From Nitrincola sp. A-D6 (lineage in GTDB: Bacteria > Pseudomonadota > Gammaproteobacteria > Pseudomonadales > Balneatricaceae): a stretch of 56,110 nt of DNA. The DNA lies in the NCBI RefSeq assembly GCF_000764495.1, contig NZ_JRLB01000007.1, positions 1 to 56,110 of the forward strand, given 5' to 3'. Both the position numbers and the translations under genes were made by a program. Under the pieces are notes generated by a model. It did no database searches. It saw only the letters and a program-made list of their open reading frames with translations, and was not told the DNA's origin. Shown here in pieces: positions 1 to 9,554 of the stretch (positions are counted from its first letter, which is position 1; each line of letters starts with the position of its first letter).

Positions 1-58
1 TCCATTTAAGTCGAAGAACTTCTTTGATTTTACGCATGGATAACCTCTTTGCTGGCAT
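1..58 (-). CDS. istA: IS21-family transposase IstA, N-terminal fragment (runs off the left edge)
   Basis: Reading the minus strand from the ATG at 58-56 gives MPAKRLSMRKIKEVLRLKW, the characteristic N-terminus of IS21-family IstA transposases, which carry a helix-turn-helix at this end. Only the first 19 codons lie in the window. IstA with the ATPase IstB would mobilise the element. The adjacent tandem terminal repeats (151-240) support the assignment. It is transcribed away from the hipA remnant that follows. The family call is confident. Whether the rest of the element is intact cannot be seen. Confidence 0.85.
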   Translation of the reverse strand, partial: MPAKRLSMRKIKEVLRLKW

Positions 59-150
59 CTGACCCATCTCCGAATGAAAAGGGACAGAATACCGTTAAGT
101 TATCCCGCGTCGTGCAGCTTGGATGAAGTGATTCAGACAGCCTGCCAGGG

Positions 151-240
151 TGGCAGCTTTGCTGTGGAATCAGTGGCAGCTTTCGCGTGGAATGGATGGC
201 AGGCTTCGTCTGGAATCAGTGGCAACCTTGGTCTGGAATA
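151..240. repeat. Tandem terminal repeats of the IS21 element (4 copies of about 22 bp)
   Basis: Four degenerate direct repeats start at 151, 174, 197 and 220. They share the pattern TGGCA-(A/G)-C-TT-(N)-GTGGAAT or TCTGGAAT. Multiple internal repeats like these are the transposase-binding sites at IS21-family ends. The repeats can be translated in frame with hipA, which artificially lengthens that frame at its N-terminus. Confidence 0.8.
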
Positions 241-251
241 CGCAACTTAGT

Positions 252-1498
252 ATGCATGGTGTACTGATAGGCTACCTTGCAGGCTTCGGGAATGGCCGCA
301 ATGTGTTGAGTCTTGCGGATAGCTTTAAAAATAATCCTGAGCGCCCGGCATTCAGCTTGATGACACACCCCAAATTTCCGAATGCGGATAAAGTTATCGC
401 TCAGCCATGGGTAAGGAATCAAAGACTACACCCTGTGCTTTCAAACCTGCTGCCAGAGGGCTCTTTACGTGAGTTGATTGCGCAAGGCTTGAAAGTGCAT
501 GTTGATAATGAATTTCATCTCTTCTCGTATCTTGGTGAAGATTTGCCGGGCGCTATTGAAGCCAGGCCCATGGAGCCTGAACAGGTTCCTGACTTTTTAC
601 TCGATAGGGTGCTCAGCACCGACGGAAAGGTCAAGGCAGTTAAGTTCGATAAGGTCGCTCAGGCAAACAAGTTTTCTTTGGCTGGTGTGCAGATGAAATT
701 TTCCATGAAGGCCAAGGATGGACGCTATCATTTATCCAAAGGTGGTGTGTTGGGTGACTGGATCATCAAAACACCACCGACCCGGCACAAGTTTGTACCA
801 CTGAACGAGTTCACCGCCATGTCATTGGCAGGGCTGGCGGGTGTTGATATTCCAGATATCAAATTGGTTGAACTGGATAAGCTCGATCATCTGCCGCAAA
901 TCAACTTACCCGACGAGAAGCTGGCTTTCGCGATCAAGCGCTTTGACCGCGCAGATGATCAGCGTATCCACATGGAAGACTTTGCCCAGATCCTGGTGAA
1001 GTATCCCCACGAAAAATACACTTCCGCTAATTACGAGAATATCGGCAAGGTTATTTATGGTTTTTCTGGCGAGGGTCTGGCCGACGCTCAGCAGTTCGCA
1101 AGGCGACTACTGGTAAATGTTCTGTTGGCGAATGGCGATGCACATCTGAAGAATTGGAGCTTTGTATACCCCGATAAGATCACGCCACGGCTCTCTCCCG
1201 CCTACGATATCCTGACAACAAACGTTTATATCGACAATGAAACCCAGTTCGCGCTCAACCTGGGCAAAACGAAGCAGTGGTATGCCGTATCAATGGTGCA
1301 TTTCCAGTCCTGGGCAGATAAATCAGGTATTCCATGGCGAGCCATTAAACCGCATTTGGATGACACGCTGAGACGTGAGCAAGGACGTTATGGCCTGAAG
1401 CACTTAAACAGCTGCCCATGCATGATGTGCATAAAGCGGGATTGAGAGCGCATTGGAGCAGGCTTCACGAAGATTTTAAAATCCATAGTGCAGGATAA
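252..1498 (+). pseudogene. hipA: HipA-family serine/threonine kinase toxin remnant (5' truncated, frameshifted)
   Basis: HipA toxins phosphorylate targets such as glutamyl-tRNA synthetase and are neutralised by HipB. Family features visible are the N-subdomain (LHPVLSNLLPEGSLREL), the LAGVQMKFSM segment, the catalytic NGDAHLKNW motif and the SPAYDIL metal-binding motif. The usual first residues are missing: homology begins at the ATG at 252, directly after the IS21 repeats, and upstream codons are translated repeat sequence. Near 1366-1380 the frame breaks. The proper C-terminus (ARTLWPEALKQLPMHD..., ending HEDFKIH) continues in another frame to the stop at 1496-1498. No hipB is visible, and if it lay upstream the IS has displaced it. 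Probably inactive, though the frameshift alone could be a sequencing error. Confidence 0.8.
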
Positions 1499-1541
1499 AA
1501 ACCCATACCCACGTGTTTCCGGCATAACTAAGCAACACCGC

Positions 1542-2761
1542 CTAGCCAGGCTTGCTTTGCAAACGCATGGCGCAGTAACTGGCAATGACTCCTCCGAGAC
1601 CCAGCGTCGCAAAGGCCATTCCCCAGGTGACAGCAGGCGAGGCGTGCTGGAGCAGATCGAGTACACCGCCAAATGCCAGCGGCGCCAGTGCGCCTGCAAT
1701 AAAGCCGAGTAAGGATCGCCACGCCAGTACACGTCCCAGGTAGCCAGGCCGCACAGCTTCGGACAGGGCGGTGGTAAGGATGGGTGAATCACCCAGGCAG
1801 GTAAAGGCATAGGCCAGTACCAGCAGCATCAGTAACACCAAGGTAAATGGATTAGCCAGCCGATACTGAAGGATAACAGCATACTGCTGGCGGCCAGCAG
1901 CAACAGCAGTTTTTGACGCCCCAGCCGATCCGATAACCGCCCCATACTCAGTGCGGCAACCGCGCCAAACAGATGCATAATACCTGACAGGTAGGCACCC
2001 CCCATACTGGCTTGTGCACTGTCCAGCCCTTTCAGCGCAAAGCCTGCGGCTAAAAAACCGGGTATCCAGGCCCACATCCCCAGCAGCTCCCAGTTATGCG
2101 CAATGTAGCCGATATTCAGCAAGCGTGAACGCCGGTTACGCAACAGCTCGTCAGTGATGCGCAGGTCAACTTGAGGGGGATGGATTCGGTTGGCGAGTGG
2201 GGCGAGTGTCCAGATCAACAGCAGGGCACCGAAGATCGGCAGTATGCCGGTCAGTATAAAGGCCATTTGCCAGCCTCCCAGTGCAATGCCTACACCACAT
2301 AGCGCCAGGGAAGCGGCATAGCCTATGGAGGTAGATGCTATCAGCATACCCATGGCGTGACCGCGCTTATCCGGGTCGATTTCGTCTGAAATTAACACGA
2401 TGAGCGGCGTATAGATCCCACCCTGACACAGACCGATCAGGCCGTAGAGCCAAAAGGCACTGTTCCAGTCGCGGGCCAGAAACGCAAACAGCAAACTGCT
2501 GATACCTGCCGCCAGTGCCGAGGTGGCCACCACCCGTTTGGCACCCAGATGGTCGGATGCCCAGGCAAACAGAAACAGTGACAAGGCATAGCCGAGCGTA
2601 AAGGCCGTGATCAGTGCTCCGGCGGCGGTGGCACTGAGCGACCAGTCCCGGATCAACAAGGGTAAGGTGGCGGCCACCGTCATAAAGGTGGCAAACAGTA
2701 GCACACGTGCAAGGCAGACAACCCGAATACGGGTCTCTGTCAGGGTCGAGGCGGTTGGCAT
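1542..2761 (-). CDS. Major facilitator superfamily transporter (one frame break)
   Basis: About 406 residues with the hydrophobic repeats of a 12-helix MFS permease. The cytoplasmic loop motifs appear as ASDHLGAKRV after helix 2 and GRLSDRLGRQK after helix 8. The substrate is not recognisable. The frame breaks near 1839-1844: the first part ends after GWLIHLP, and adding one C on the coding strand (CCTTGG to CCCTTGG) continues it as LVLLMLLVLAYAF to the stop at 1542. I chose the ATG at 2761, which has AAGAG six bases upstream. A GTG at 2794 overlapping the chrA stop (GTGA) is the alternative. Last gene of the glycosyltransferase-chrA-MFS operon and convergent with the hipA remnant. Confidence 0.75.
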
Positions 2762-2790
2762 ATTGAACTCTTGTTGTCTGGTTGAGTGCG

Positions 2791-3981
2791 TCACAGCAGA
2801 CTATAGCCTGCCAGTGCACCTAAGGGTACCAGCAGCCAGACGGGCACCCGTCCTGTGGCCAGCAGGCCGAGCAATACCAGTGCCAGCAGGGCATCCTGCC
2901 ACTGGCGGATACCGGCGGTGATCACCGGATCATACAGCGCCGCCGCCAGTAAGCCGACTACCGCGGCATTGATACCACCCAGGACCTGCCGGAGCCAGTG
3001 ATGTTGCCGAAGCTTTTGCCAGATTGGCAAGATTGCGATTAACAACAGGCATCCAGGCAGGAAGATTGCTACTAATGCCACTAGCGCCATTAGAACACCA
3101 CCACTATGGGCACCAATAAAGGCGGCAAAGCTGAACAGAGGGCCTGGCATGGCCTGGGCGACGCCGTAACCGGCGAGAAAGTCATCGGCACTGATCAGGC
3201 CGGTGTTGACGGTTTCAGCATGGAGCAGGGGTAACACCACATGCCCGCCACCGAAAACCAGCGCACCCGCACGGTACATGGCATCACTAATCAGCACTGA
3301 GCTGTTCTGGGTGTAGATTGCCAGCAGCGGCAAGAGCAGCAGAGTCGTGCTGAAGAGCATGGCAGCTGTCAGCGCCAGGCGGGTTGAAATCGGCACCTGT
3401 AAACCGGCCTGATCACTGGTAAGACGGGTGGTTTTAACCAGCCAGGGTGCCAGGAGTGCTCCCAGTAGCAATCCACCCAATTGGCCGAATATACCCGGAA
3501 GCAATAGCGCAATCCCCGCAGCGACTAGTGCGATGCTGCGGCGTTGGTAGTCCGGGGTCAGGCTCTTGGCCATACTCCAGAGTGCCCAGCACACGACCGC
3601 TACAGCGGTAATTTTCAGGCCTTGAAGCAAGCCCTGATAGGCGGACAGCTCCAGATTAACCAGGGTGACACCGAGTAGCAGCATTAGCAGGGCCGAAGGC
3701 AGGGTAAAACCCAACCAGGCGGCTACTGCCCCGGCTATTCCGGCACGCTGTAGTCCTATACCAAAACCCACCTGGCTACTGGCTGGTCCAGGAATAAACT
3801 GACACAGCGCCACCAGTTCGGCATAGGCTTCGGCGCTGATCCAGCGTTTTTGTTGCACAAATACGGTTTGAAAATATCCCAGGTGCGCAACCGGACCGCC
3901 AAACGAAGTGAAACCCAGTTGTAAAAAGGTGATGAATACTATGAATGAGGATTGATCAGGTTTAACTGGCTTGTGTTTCAT
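2791..3981 (-). CDS. chrA: ChrA-type chromate/anion transporter
   Basis: A 396-residue, two-domain CHR-family permease. Each half has the family signature: FLQLGFTSFGGPVAHLGYF followed by CQFIPGPASSQVG in the first, and GALVFGGGHVVLPLL with GYGVAQAMPGPLFSFAAF in the second. Characterised members export chromate, and many homologues have unknown anion substrates. It overlaps the 3' end of the PHP-glycosyltransferase by 20 bp, so it is almost certainly co-transcribed from the Pho-box promoter near 6700. That raises the possibility of a substrate linked to phosphorus or anion balance (inference). Family assignment firm, substrate open. Confidence 0.85.
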   Translation of the reverse strand: MKHKPVKPDQSSFIVFITFLQLGFTSFGGPVAHLGYFQTVFVQQKRWISAEAYAELVALCQFIPGPASSQVGFGIGLQRAGIAGAVAAWLGFTLPSALLMLLLGVTLVNLELSAYQGLLQGLKITAVAVVCWALWSMAKSLTPDYQRRSIALVAAGIALLLPGIFGQLGGLLLGALLAPWLVKTTRLTSDQAGLQVPISTRLALTAAMLFSTTLLLLPLLAIYTQNSSVLISDAMYRAGALVFGGGHVVLPLLHAETVNTGLISADDFLAGYGVAQAMPGPLFSFAAFIGAHSGGVLMALVALVAIFLPGCLLLIAILPIWQKLRQHHWLRQVLGGINAAVVGLLAAALYDPVITAGIRQWQDALLALVLLGLLATGRVPVWLLVPLGALAGYSLL

Positions 3982-6643
3982 ATAAAGGCTCTTCGCCGCT
4001 GCAGGTTTCAGAATACAGGCCGATATTGTGCATTAACTGATCCAGAATAGGTTTGGGTCGGTAATCAGCATAGCGGGCAATAGCCGCATTTTGTATTATT
4101 TTTTGCTGTAGGGTCGGTAGCTGCAGATAATGCATCGCCTGATCTGCCATTTGCTCGGCGGTGTCACACAGAAAGCCTTCCTGATTATGACGAATAATAT
4201 CCGCAGGCCCTTTGCTGGCATAGGCAATAACGGGCAGGCCGGTCGCCAGGGCTTCCAGTACCACGCAGCCAAAGGTATCAAAGCGTGAGGGCAATAACAG
4301 CACGTCAGCCCGCAAATAGAGTTCGGCCATCTGTTCAGCAGCAATCCACCCGGTATATTCGGCATCAGGCATTTTCTTGCGTAATTTCTTTAATGCAGGT
4401 CCATCACCCGCAACGATCATACGGATATCAGGTAACTGAGTACGGATTTTACTCAGAACCTCGGGTAGATCCAGTACACCCTTTTCACGGCTAATGCGTC
4501 CGGCATACAGCAGTATGGGTCGTGAGCCGGGTAAACTGCGCCGATGGCTTATCTGATGGAAGTTGGCATCAACCCAGTGAGCTGTCAGTTGCAGTTTGGA
4601 TGCATTCATCCCCATAGCGGGCGATGCCAGCCAGTTTTTATGTTCATTATTCAGTACCAGAAGGCCATCAAATTGTGCATAAAAGGCGCGTAAAAAGCGT
4701 CGTAATCGATCACTTTGCTGTGTGTTGAGCCCAGCACTGCGGCGGAAAAACTCATTCCAATCAGTATGCATGTAAAACCACACAGGGACAGAAAAGGCGT
4801 GCTTGAGGTAGAGCGCAACCGGGCCCATGATCAACTCAGTGGAGCAGATTACGCGGTCGTAACCGCCTTGTTCAAATACGCGCTGTAACTCCAGCATATC
4901 GGGCAGATAAAAAGTTTGTTCAAACGGCGGTGGCAAGCTGCCGTGGCTCACTGGACGCAACACCTGCAGGTGGTCCTCAGTCGCCAGGTCTGGATGACAG
5001 GTAAGCAGGTCTATTGGCAGGTCTCGCGTTTGTATTTCGGTTAATACGTTTTTGAGAAAGGATGACACGCCATTACTGTCACAGAAACTATCGGTTAACC
5101 AGAGAATACGTTGGGAGTGGTGCCCGGTATTCAGGTTGTCGGCTAGCTGATTCAGTAGCGGTCGGTTGGCGAAAAGCACCTGGCTAGCGGTAAAGGAAGC
5201 ACCACCAATCACCAGCGCGGCGAGTGCCGGAAACGTCAGTTCATCCATCACTTTGAACACTTGTACATGGCTCATGTGTGAGACTGTGGCCGTTTTGCTG
5301 GCGGCAAGCTGTCTGAAACTGGTGGGAATTTCAAATTGACTGATCAGGGTGTTCAGGTTGACCTTAGTAAAACGCTGTCCTTTTAAACCTTCCAGTTCAC
5401 GCTCAAGGCGACGAAAGAAGATGCCGGTCAGTTCGCGGTAAAGTTCTGGAATGCTATCCCGCAGGGTAAGAGAAAACTGGTCTGGCTGCTTGCGCCGTGC
5501 CTTTGCCAGTTGCTTGACGATTTTCAGTGTTGGCTTGAACTCTTTGGGTACGCCAAGATTGGCCAGCAGGGCAGGAGACTTACCTCCCAGTGCTTGGTGA
5601 AAGGTTTTCAAAAAAGTCAGGGTATACTTGTGCCGTTGCAATTCCTGCATGGCGTTACTGACACCTAGACACAGCAGCTTATCCTTCAGGCTACCCTTAT
5701 GCAGCATCAGCCGCAGTAACCCCGGATCTTTCATATGGATGGCTACTTGGGAAAAATAATCCAGGAAGGTGGTAGTCAGTCGCTCTTCTTCGCCAGGTTC
5801 ACCGTAAGGGGCAATATAGCCAGCACGCAGTGCTTCCAGCGCTAATGCCGATAATGGCTCTGTTTTACGGCGTTCCTCAAGGTTATCCACAAACAGAAAG
5901 CTGCCACATTCACCGGCAAAAATGCCATTATGATCGTCAGAACCACCGGTCACACATTTGTTAAAAGGATGGGCACAAAAATCCAGAGGGTTGATTTTGT
6001 GTTTTAGGGCTAATTGATGCAGCTTTTCTTCGGTCAGGCTATCGACCCATAACTGCGTCATACGGTTTTGCCAGAAGCCACGCTGGCCATTGAGTACTTC
6101 ATAACGTTCAAACAGCAGTGCCAGCTTCTCCAGCGCTTCAATGCCCAGGCTGTTTTTAGCACTGTAGAAAAATAGCGGATGAGGTAACACTGTGGGCAGA
6201 TCTTGCTCCAGCGCATAGGCGGCAAAGTGATAGATATTCTGCCGCAGCCGGTTAAGGCGACTTTCCTGCTGCGGATTAAAGCCATAAACCAGCACATGGA
6301 CACTAAGGCTGCCATCCGGAAAGTGGCAGGTGAACTCGGCGGCTGGTAACACATCCAGTCCCTGCTCCAGCAGTTCCCAGCAGGAGCGGGCATTGTTGTG
6401 ATTGGTAATGGTTACCAAGTCAGTGCCGGCTTGCTGTAACCGCTCTACCAGCTTGTGTGTGGGTAACCAGGTTTCCGGCAATTTCAGCAAGCGCCCCCAG
6501 AGTTCATCAGGTATATCACTATTGTGATCATGGCAATGCAGATCAATGCGCAGACGATTGGATGCTGGAAAACGCTGTGCCTGATGGGTCAGAAAAGACT
6601 GGAATTCTTTGCGGGTACGGGCATGAAAGTCACTGCCGGTCAT
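3962..6643 (-). CDS. PHP-domain / GT4 glycosyltransferase fusion protein
   Basis: An 893-residue fusion. The N-terminal half is a PHP metallo-phosphoesterase-like domain: DLHCHDHNSD at residues 34-43, then TNHNNA, AAEFTCHF and GGSDDHNG, supplying the usual metal-binding His/Asp residues. The C-terminal half is a GT-B family 4 glycosyltransferase: LTDSFCDSNGVSSFL, LYAGRISREKGVLDL and SRFDTFGCVVLEALATGLPV. No signal peptide. The start at 6643 has GGAG eight bases upstream. A longer frame to 6709 would cover the Pho box and lacks a ribosome site. Context (Pho box 50 bp upstream, divergent phn operon, olsF nearby) suggests a role in phosphate-starvation lipid remodelling, with the GT acting on diacylglycerol or another lipid acceptor. 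That role is inference. Confidence 0.8.
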   Translation of the reverse strand: MTGSDFHARTRKEFQSFLTHQAQRFPASNRLRIDLHCHDHNSDIPDELWGRLLKLPETWLPTHKLVERLQQAGTDLVTITNHNNARSCWELLEQGLDVLPAAEFTCHFPDGSLSVHVLVYGFNPQQESRLNRLRQNIYHFAAYALEQDLPTVLPHPLFFYSAKNSLGIEALEKLALLFERYEVLNGQRGFWQNRMTQLWVDSLTEEKLHQLALKHKINPLDFCAHPFNKCVTGGSDDHNGIFAGECGSFLFVDNLEERRKTEPLSALALEALRAGYIAPYGEPGEEERLTTTFLDYFSQVAIHMKDPGLLRLMLHKGSLKDKLLCLGVSNAMQELQRHKYTLTFLKTFHQALGGKSPALLANLGVPKEFKPTLKIVKQLAKARRKQPDQFSLTLRDSIPELYRELTGIFFRRLERELEGLKGQRFTKVNLNTLISQFEIPTSFRQLAASKTATVSHMSHVQVFKVMDELTFPALAALVIGGASFTASQVLFANRPLLNQLADNLNTGHHSQRILWLTDSFCDSNGVSSFLKNVLTEIQTRDLPIDLLTCHPDLATEDHLQVLRPVSHGSLPPPFEQTFYLPDMLELQRVFEQGGYDRVICSTELIMGPVALYLKHAFSVPVWFYMHTDWNEFFRRSAGLNTQQSDRLRRFLRAFYAQFDGLLVLNNEHKNWLASPAMGMNASKLQLTAHWVDANFHQISHRRSLPGSRPILLYAGRISREKGVLDLPEVLSKIRTQLPDIRMIVAGDGPALKKLRKKMPDAEYTGWIAAEQMAELYLRADVLLLPSRFDTFGCVVLEALATGLPVIAYASKGPADIIRHNQEGFLCDTAEQMADQAMHYLQLPTLQQKIIQNAAIARYADYRPKPILDQLMHNIGLYSETCSGEEPLYETQAS

Positions 6644-6692
6644 CGGAGTTCTCCATAGTGGGCCGGTGAGTGTCCATCTTATGCAAACTAGA

Positions 6693-6710
6693 TGACAGAG
6701 TTTTGACAAA
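6693..6710 (-). promoter_or_regulatory. PhoB box upstream of the PHP-glycosyltransferase operon
   Basis: On the minus strand the site reads TTGTCAAAACTCTGTCAT: two exact TGTCA half-sites spaced 11 bp apart, as in the PhoB consensus CTGTCATAAAACTGTCAC. A plausible -10 element (TAAGAT) follows about 10 bp downstream, the usual geometry of PhoB-activated promoters. The start codon is about 50 bp further on. Confidence 0.75.
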
Positions 6711-6732
6711 GCCAGAATTTACATTCATCTAA

Positions 6733-6750
6733 CTGACATGAATTCATCAT
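6733..6750 (+). promoter_or_regulatory. Degenerate PhoB-box-like repeat upstream of phnD
   Basis: CTGACATGAATTCATCAT carries TGACA and CATCA in 11-bp register, and a third half-site (ATTCA) lies 11 bp further upstream. About 10 of 18 positions match the PhoB consensus, so it is weak alone, but it sits in the divergent promoter region between two P-starvation operons. Confidence 0.4.
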
Positions 6751-6822
6751 CAGGGTGACACGCCTTCGTCATATTTCACGACTAAAGTAGCGTGAAGTTA
6801 AAATTCATTGATGAGGTTTATG

Positions 6823-7797
6823 ATGCGCATGCTTACAAAAATGACACAACCTTTACGTACTCCGCTTGTTATGGGTCTTTTAGCTGTGACGGCTTCATTT
6901 GGTGCAGTTGCCAATGATCTATCATCACGTTTCACCGATACTAACGGTGATCTGGTTGCGGATGCCCCGACTGATCCGAAGGACTGGGTTGATCCGGCTA
7001 CGCTGGTATTTGCCTATACGCCGGTTGAAGATCCAGCCGTCTATGCGCAGGTTTGGGATGGCTTTCTCAAACATATGGAAAGTGTAACGGGTAAGCGCGT
7101 GCAGTTTTTCCCTGTTCAGTCCAATGCCGCGCAGCTTGAAGCCATGCGTGCGGGTCGTCTGCATGTGGCCGGATTCAATACAGGTTCCAATCCCCTGGCT
7201 GTCAGCTGTGCTGGTTTTGTGCCTTTCACCATGATGGCGAGTGAAGATGGATCCTTCGGATATGAAATGGAAATTATTACCTATCCGGATTCGGGCATTG
7301 AGACTGTAGCGGATATCAAAGGCCGAAGCCTGGCATTTTCAGCGCCAACCTCTAACTCTGGGTTTAAAGCGCCTTCTGCTTTGCTGGAAGCTGAATTTGG
7401 TATGATCGCTGAGCGTGATTTTGATCCCTCTTTTTCCGGTGGGCATGACAACTCTATTCTGGGCGTGGTCAATAAGGATTACGATGCGGCTGCCGTCGCT
7501 AACTCTGTCTTGAATCGCATGATTTTGCGTGATGTGGTTAAGTCGGATAGCTACACCACGGTATACAAGTCACAGACTTTCCCAACCACAGGGTATGGCT
7601 ATGTATACAACCTGAAGCCCGAGTTGGCTGAAAAGGTTAAACAAGCCTTTTTCACTTATGACTGGGAAGGCAGCGCTCTGCAGGAAGAGTTTAAAAACTC
7701 CGGCGAAGCGCAGTTTATCCCGATCACCTATCAGCAGCACTGGGAAGTGGTACGGACCATCGATAAGGCTATGGATGTGACTTATAACTGCGATTAA
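6823..7797 (+). CDS. phnD: Phosphonate/phosphite ABC transporter, periplasmic binding protein
   Basis: A PhnD-family substrate-binding protein of about 324 residues. A signal peptide ends near AVA-ND, and the mature part has the family segments FAYTPVEDPAVYAQVW, FFPVQSNAAQLEAMRAG and FNTGSNPLAVSCAGFVPF. It captures phosphonates, phosphite or related compounds in the periplasm for PhnC/PhnE. Several in-frame starts exist (6808 TTG, 6811, 6820, 6823). GAGG at 6813-6816 is best spaced for the ATG at 6823. A hairpin with a T-run separates it from phnC, fitting higher expression of the binding protein. The ligand (AEP, methylphosphonate, phosphite) cannot be told from sequence. Confidence 0.88.
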   Translation: MRMLTKMTQPLRTPLVMGLLAVTASFGAVANDLSSRFTDTNGDLVADAPTDPKDWVDPATLVFAYTPVEDPAVYAQVWDGFLKHMESVTGKRVQFFPVQSNAAQLEAMRAGRLHVAGFNTGSNPLAVSCAGFVPFTMMASEDGSFGYEMEIITYPDSGIETVADIKGRSLAFSAPTSNSGFKAPSALLEAEFGMIAERDFDPSFSGGHDNSILGVVNKDYDAAAVANSVLNRMILRDVVKSDSYTTVYKSQTFPTTGYGYVYNLKPELAEKVKQAFFTYDWEGSALQEEFKNSGEAQFIPITYQQHWEVVRTIDKAMDVTYNCD

Positions 7798-7853
7798 GCC
7801 GCACTTAGGTATATAGAGTTCAACATACTAGAGTTCGATGTTCAGGGCTCTTT

Positions 7854-7879
7854 GCCTCTCACGGATGGGAGGCTTTTTT
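7854..7879 (+). terminator. Intra-operon terminator-like hairpin between phnD and phnC
   Basis: GCCTCTC and GGGAGGC form a 7-bp stem (one G-U) with a 6-nt loop, followed by six Ts. Its position after a binding-protein gene suggests partial termination, not the end of the operon. Confidence 0.65.
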
Positions 7880-7906
7880 ATGTAAAGGCAGAAAACGGGT
7901 GGCACT

Positions 7907-8743
7907 ATGCTGATACTTAAGCAATTGACCAAGCGCTATAGCACGGGTGATAAAGCTCTGACGGATGTGACGCTGGAAATACCTGCCGGTCAGGTAACGG
8001 CTTTGATCGGCCCATCTGGCGCAGGTAAAAGTACCTTGATCCGCTGTGTTAACCGGTTGGTGGAGCCAACTCAGGGGCAGGTTTTTTTGGGTAATACTGA
8101 ATTGACCGGTCTGAGTCAGCGCCAGTTGCGCAAGGCACGACGGCGTATGGGGATGATTTTTCAGGAATATGCGCTGATTGATCGCCTTACCGTAATGGAA
8201 AACGTACTCTCCGGTTATCTGGGCTATACCGGCTTCTGGCGTAGTTATTTGCGCCGTTACCCAGCGGATGTGATCAAAGAAGCCTTTCGCTTGCTTGAAC
8301 GGGTGGGTCTTAGTGACTTTATCGATAAGCGTGCTGATGAGCTTTCCGGTGGACAGCGCCAGCGCGTAGGTATTGCCCGGGCCTTACTGCAAAGCCCGGA
8401 TATTCTGTTGGTTGATGAGCCTACAGCCAGCCTTGATCCAAAAACCTCGCGGCAGATTATGCGCTTGATTAAAGAGCTGTGTGCCGAACGCCAACTCGCC
8501 GCAATTATTAATATACATGATGTCCAGCTGGCGCAGTTGTTTGCTGACCGGATTATCGGTCTGCGTGCTGGAGAGCTGGTGTTTGATGGCCTTCCAGATG
8601 AACTGGATGCAGAGATGCTGACGCGTATCTATGGTGAAGAGGATTGGAACACCCAGCCTGATGCAGAAAGTGATGCACCAGAAGAGCAACCCAGCGAAAC
8701 CTCTACGTCCATGTCCAGCCTGATACGGACGGCTGCGCTATGA
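7907..8743 (+). CDS. phnC: Phosphonate ABC transporter ATP-binding protein
   Basis: A 278-residue ABC ATPase. Walker [10 protein letters not shown] is at residues 35-43, the signature LSGGQ at 146-150, and Walker B ILLVDEPT just after 165. It is closest to PhnC ([21 protein letters not shown] is typical of the family). It powers import through the two PhnE permeases. Its stop overlaps the next gene's start (ATGA at 8740). About 30 residues beyond the usual PhnC end form a Glu/Ser-rich tail of unknown role. Confidence 0.9.
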   Translation: MLILKQLTKRYSTGDKALTDVTLEIPAGQVTALIGPSGAGKSTLIRCVNRLVEPTQGQVFLGNTELTGLSQRQLRKARRRMGMIFQEYALIDRLTVMENVLSGYLGYTGFWRSYLRRYPADVIKEAFRLLERVGLSDFIDKRADELSGGQRQRVGIARALLQSPDILLVDEPTASLDPKTSRQIMRLIKELCAERQLAAIINIHDVQLAQLFADRIIGLRAGELVFDGLPDELDAEMLTRIYGEEDWNTQPDAESDAPEEQPSETSTSMSSLIRTAAL

Positions 8744-9554
8744 ATACTGATCGCCAAGCCATGGCGGCACAGGGGCAATGGCGCAGGCTGCCACTAATTC
8801 CCGATTGGCGCTACCGTTTGGCTTTGATTGCAGCCTGTCTGATTTACCTGATTCTTGGCAGTCTCAGTATCGAGGTGAACTGGGCGCGTGTAGCTGAGGG
8901 TGCTTCGCGCGGATTGAATTTTTTTGCAGCGTTTCTTCAACCAGATTTTACCAGCCGCTGGGGTGATATTCAGCAGGGCATTATTGAATCCCTGACGATG
9001 ACGTTCACTTCAACAGCGATCGGTATTCTGCTGGCAATACCTGTTGGTATAGGGGCCGCCCGTAATATGGCGCCTGTACCGATTTATTTGTTTTGCCGTT
9101 CGATTATTGCTATCTCACGCACTTTTCAGGAAGTCATTATCGCCATTTTGTTCGTGGTGATGTTTGGCTTTGGACCGCTGGCGGGAATGATAACCCTGGC
9201 ATTTGCCACCATCGGCTTTATGGCCAAGTTGCTGGCTGAAGATATTGAAGATATCGATGAACGTCAGGTTGAAGCGATTCGGGCCACGGGCGGCAGTTGG
9301 TTGCAACTGATGAATTATGCGGTGCAGCCGCAGGTGATGCCGCGACTCATCGGTTTGTCTATGTACCGGCTGGACATCAACTTTCGTGAATCGGCGGTGA
9401 TCGGTATTGTGGGTGCGGGGGCATAGGCGCTACATTGAACACCTCTCTGAGCCGTTATGAATATGATACGGCAGCCGCGGTGCTATTAATCATTATTGGT
9501 ATCGTAATGCTGACTGAATACTTGTCTGGTTATGTGCGTAGGTGGGTTCAATAA
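8740..9554 (+). CDS. phnE: Phosphonate ABC transporter permease, first copy (one frame break)
   Basis: Inner-membrane permease of about 271 residues with the binding-protein-dependent transport signature around [20 protein letters not shown]. The frame breaks at the G-run near 9416-9421. Adding one G restores the conserved [19 protein letters not shown] ending and a stop at 9552-9554, which overlaps the next ATG (TAATG). Tandem PhnE proteins are common in PhnCDE systems and would form a heterodimeric pore. The break is most likely a homopolymer error because the restored sequence matches the family exactly. Confidence 0.82.

Larger units (their letters stand above)
1..248. mobile_element. End of an IS21-family insertion sequence
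   Basis: This stretch holds the istA start (1-58), about 90 bp of non-coding sequence, and a block of about 22-bp tandem repeats (151-240), the organisation expected at the istA-proximal end of an IS21 element. The HipA-like reading frame becomes recognisable only after the last repeat, near 252, so the element boundary is probably about 240-250. The exact terminal base and target duplication cannot be fixed because the other end is outside the window. Confidence 0.75.

Noticed and set aside
150..251. N-terminal extension of HipA (34 residues)
   Set aside because: These codons are the translated IS21 terminal repeats; HipA homology starts at the ATG at 252.
6644..6709. Longer start for the PHP-glycosyltransferase (at 6709)
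   Set aside because: It would place the PhoB box inside the coding region and has no ribosome site; the ATG at 6643 has GGAG at proper spacing.
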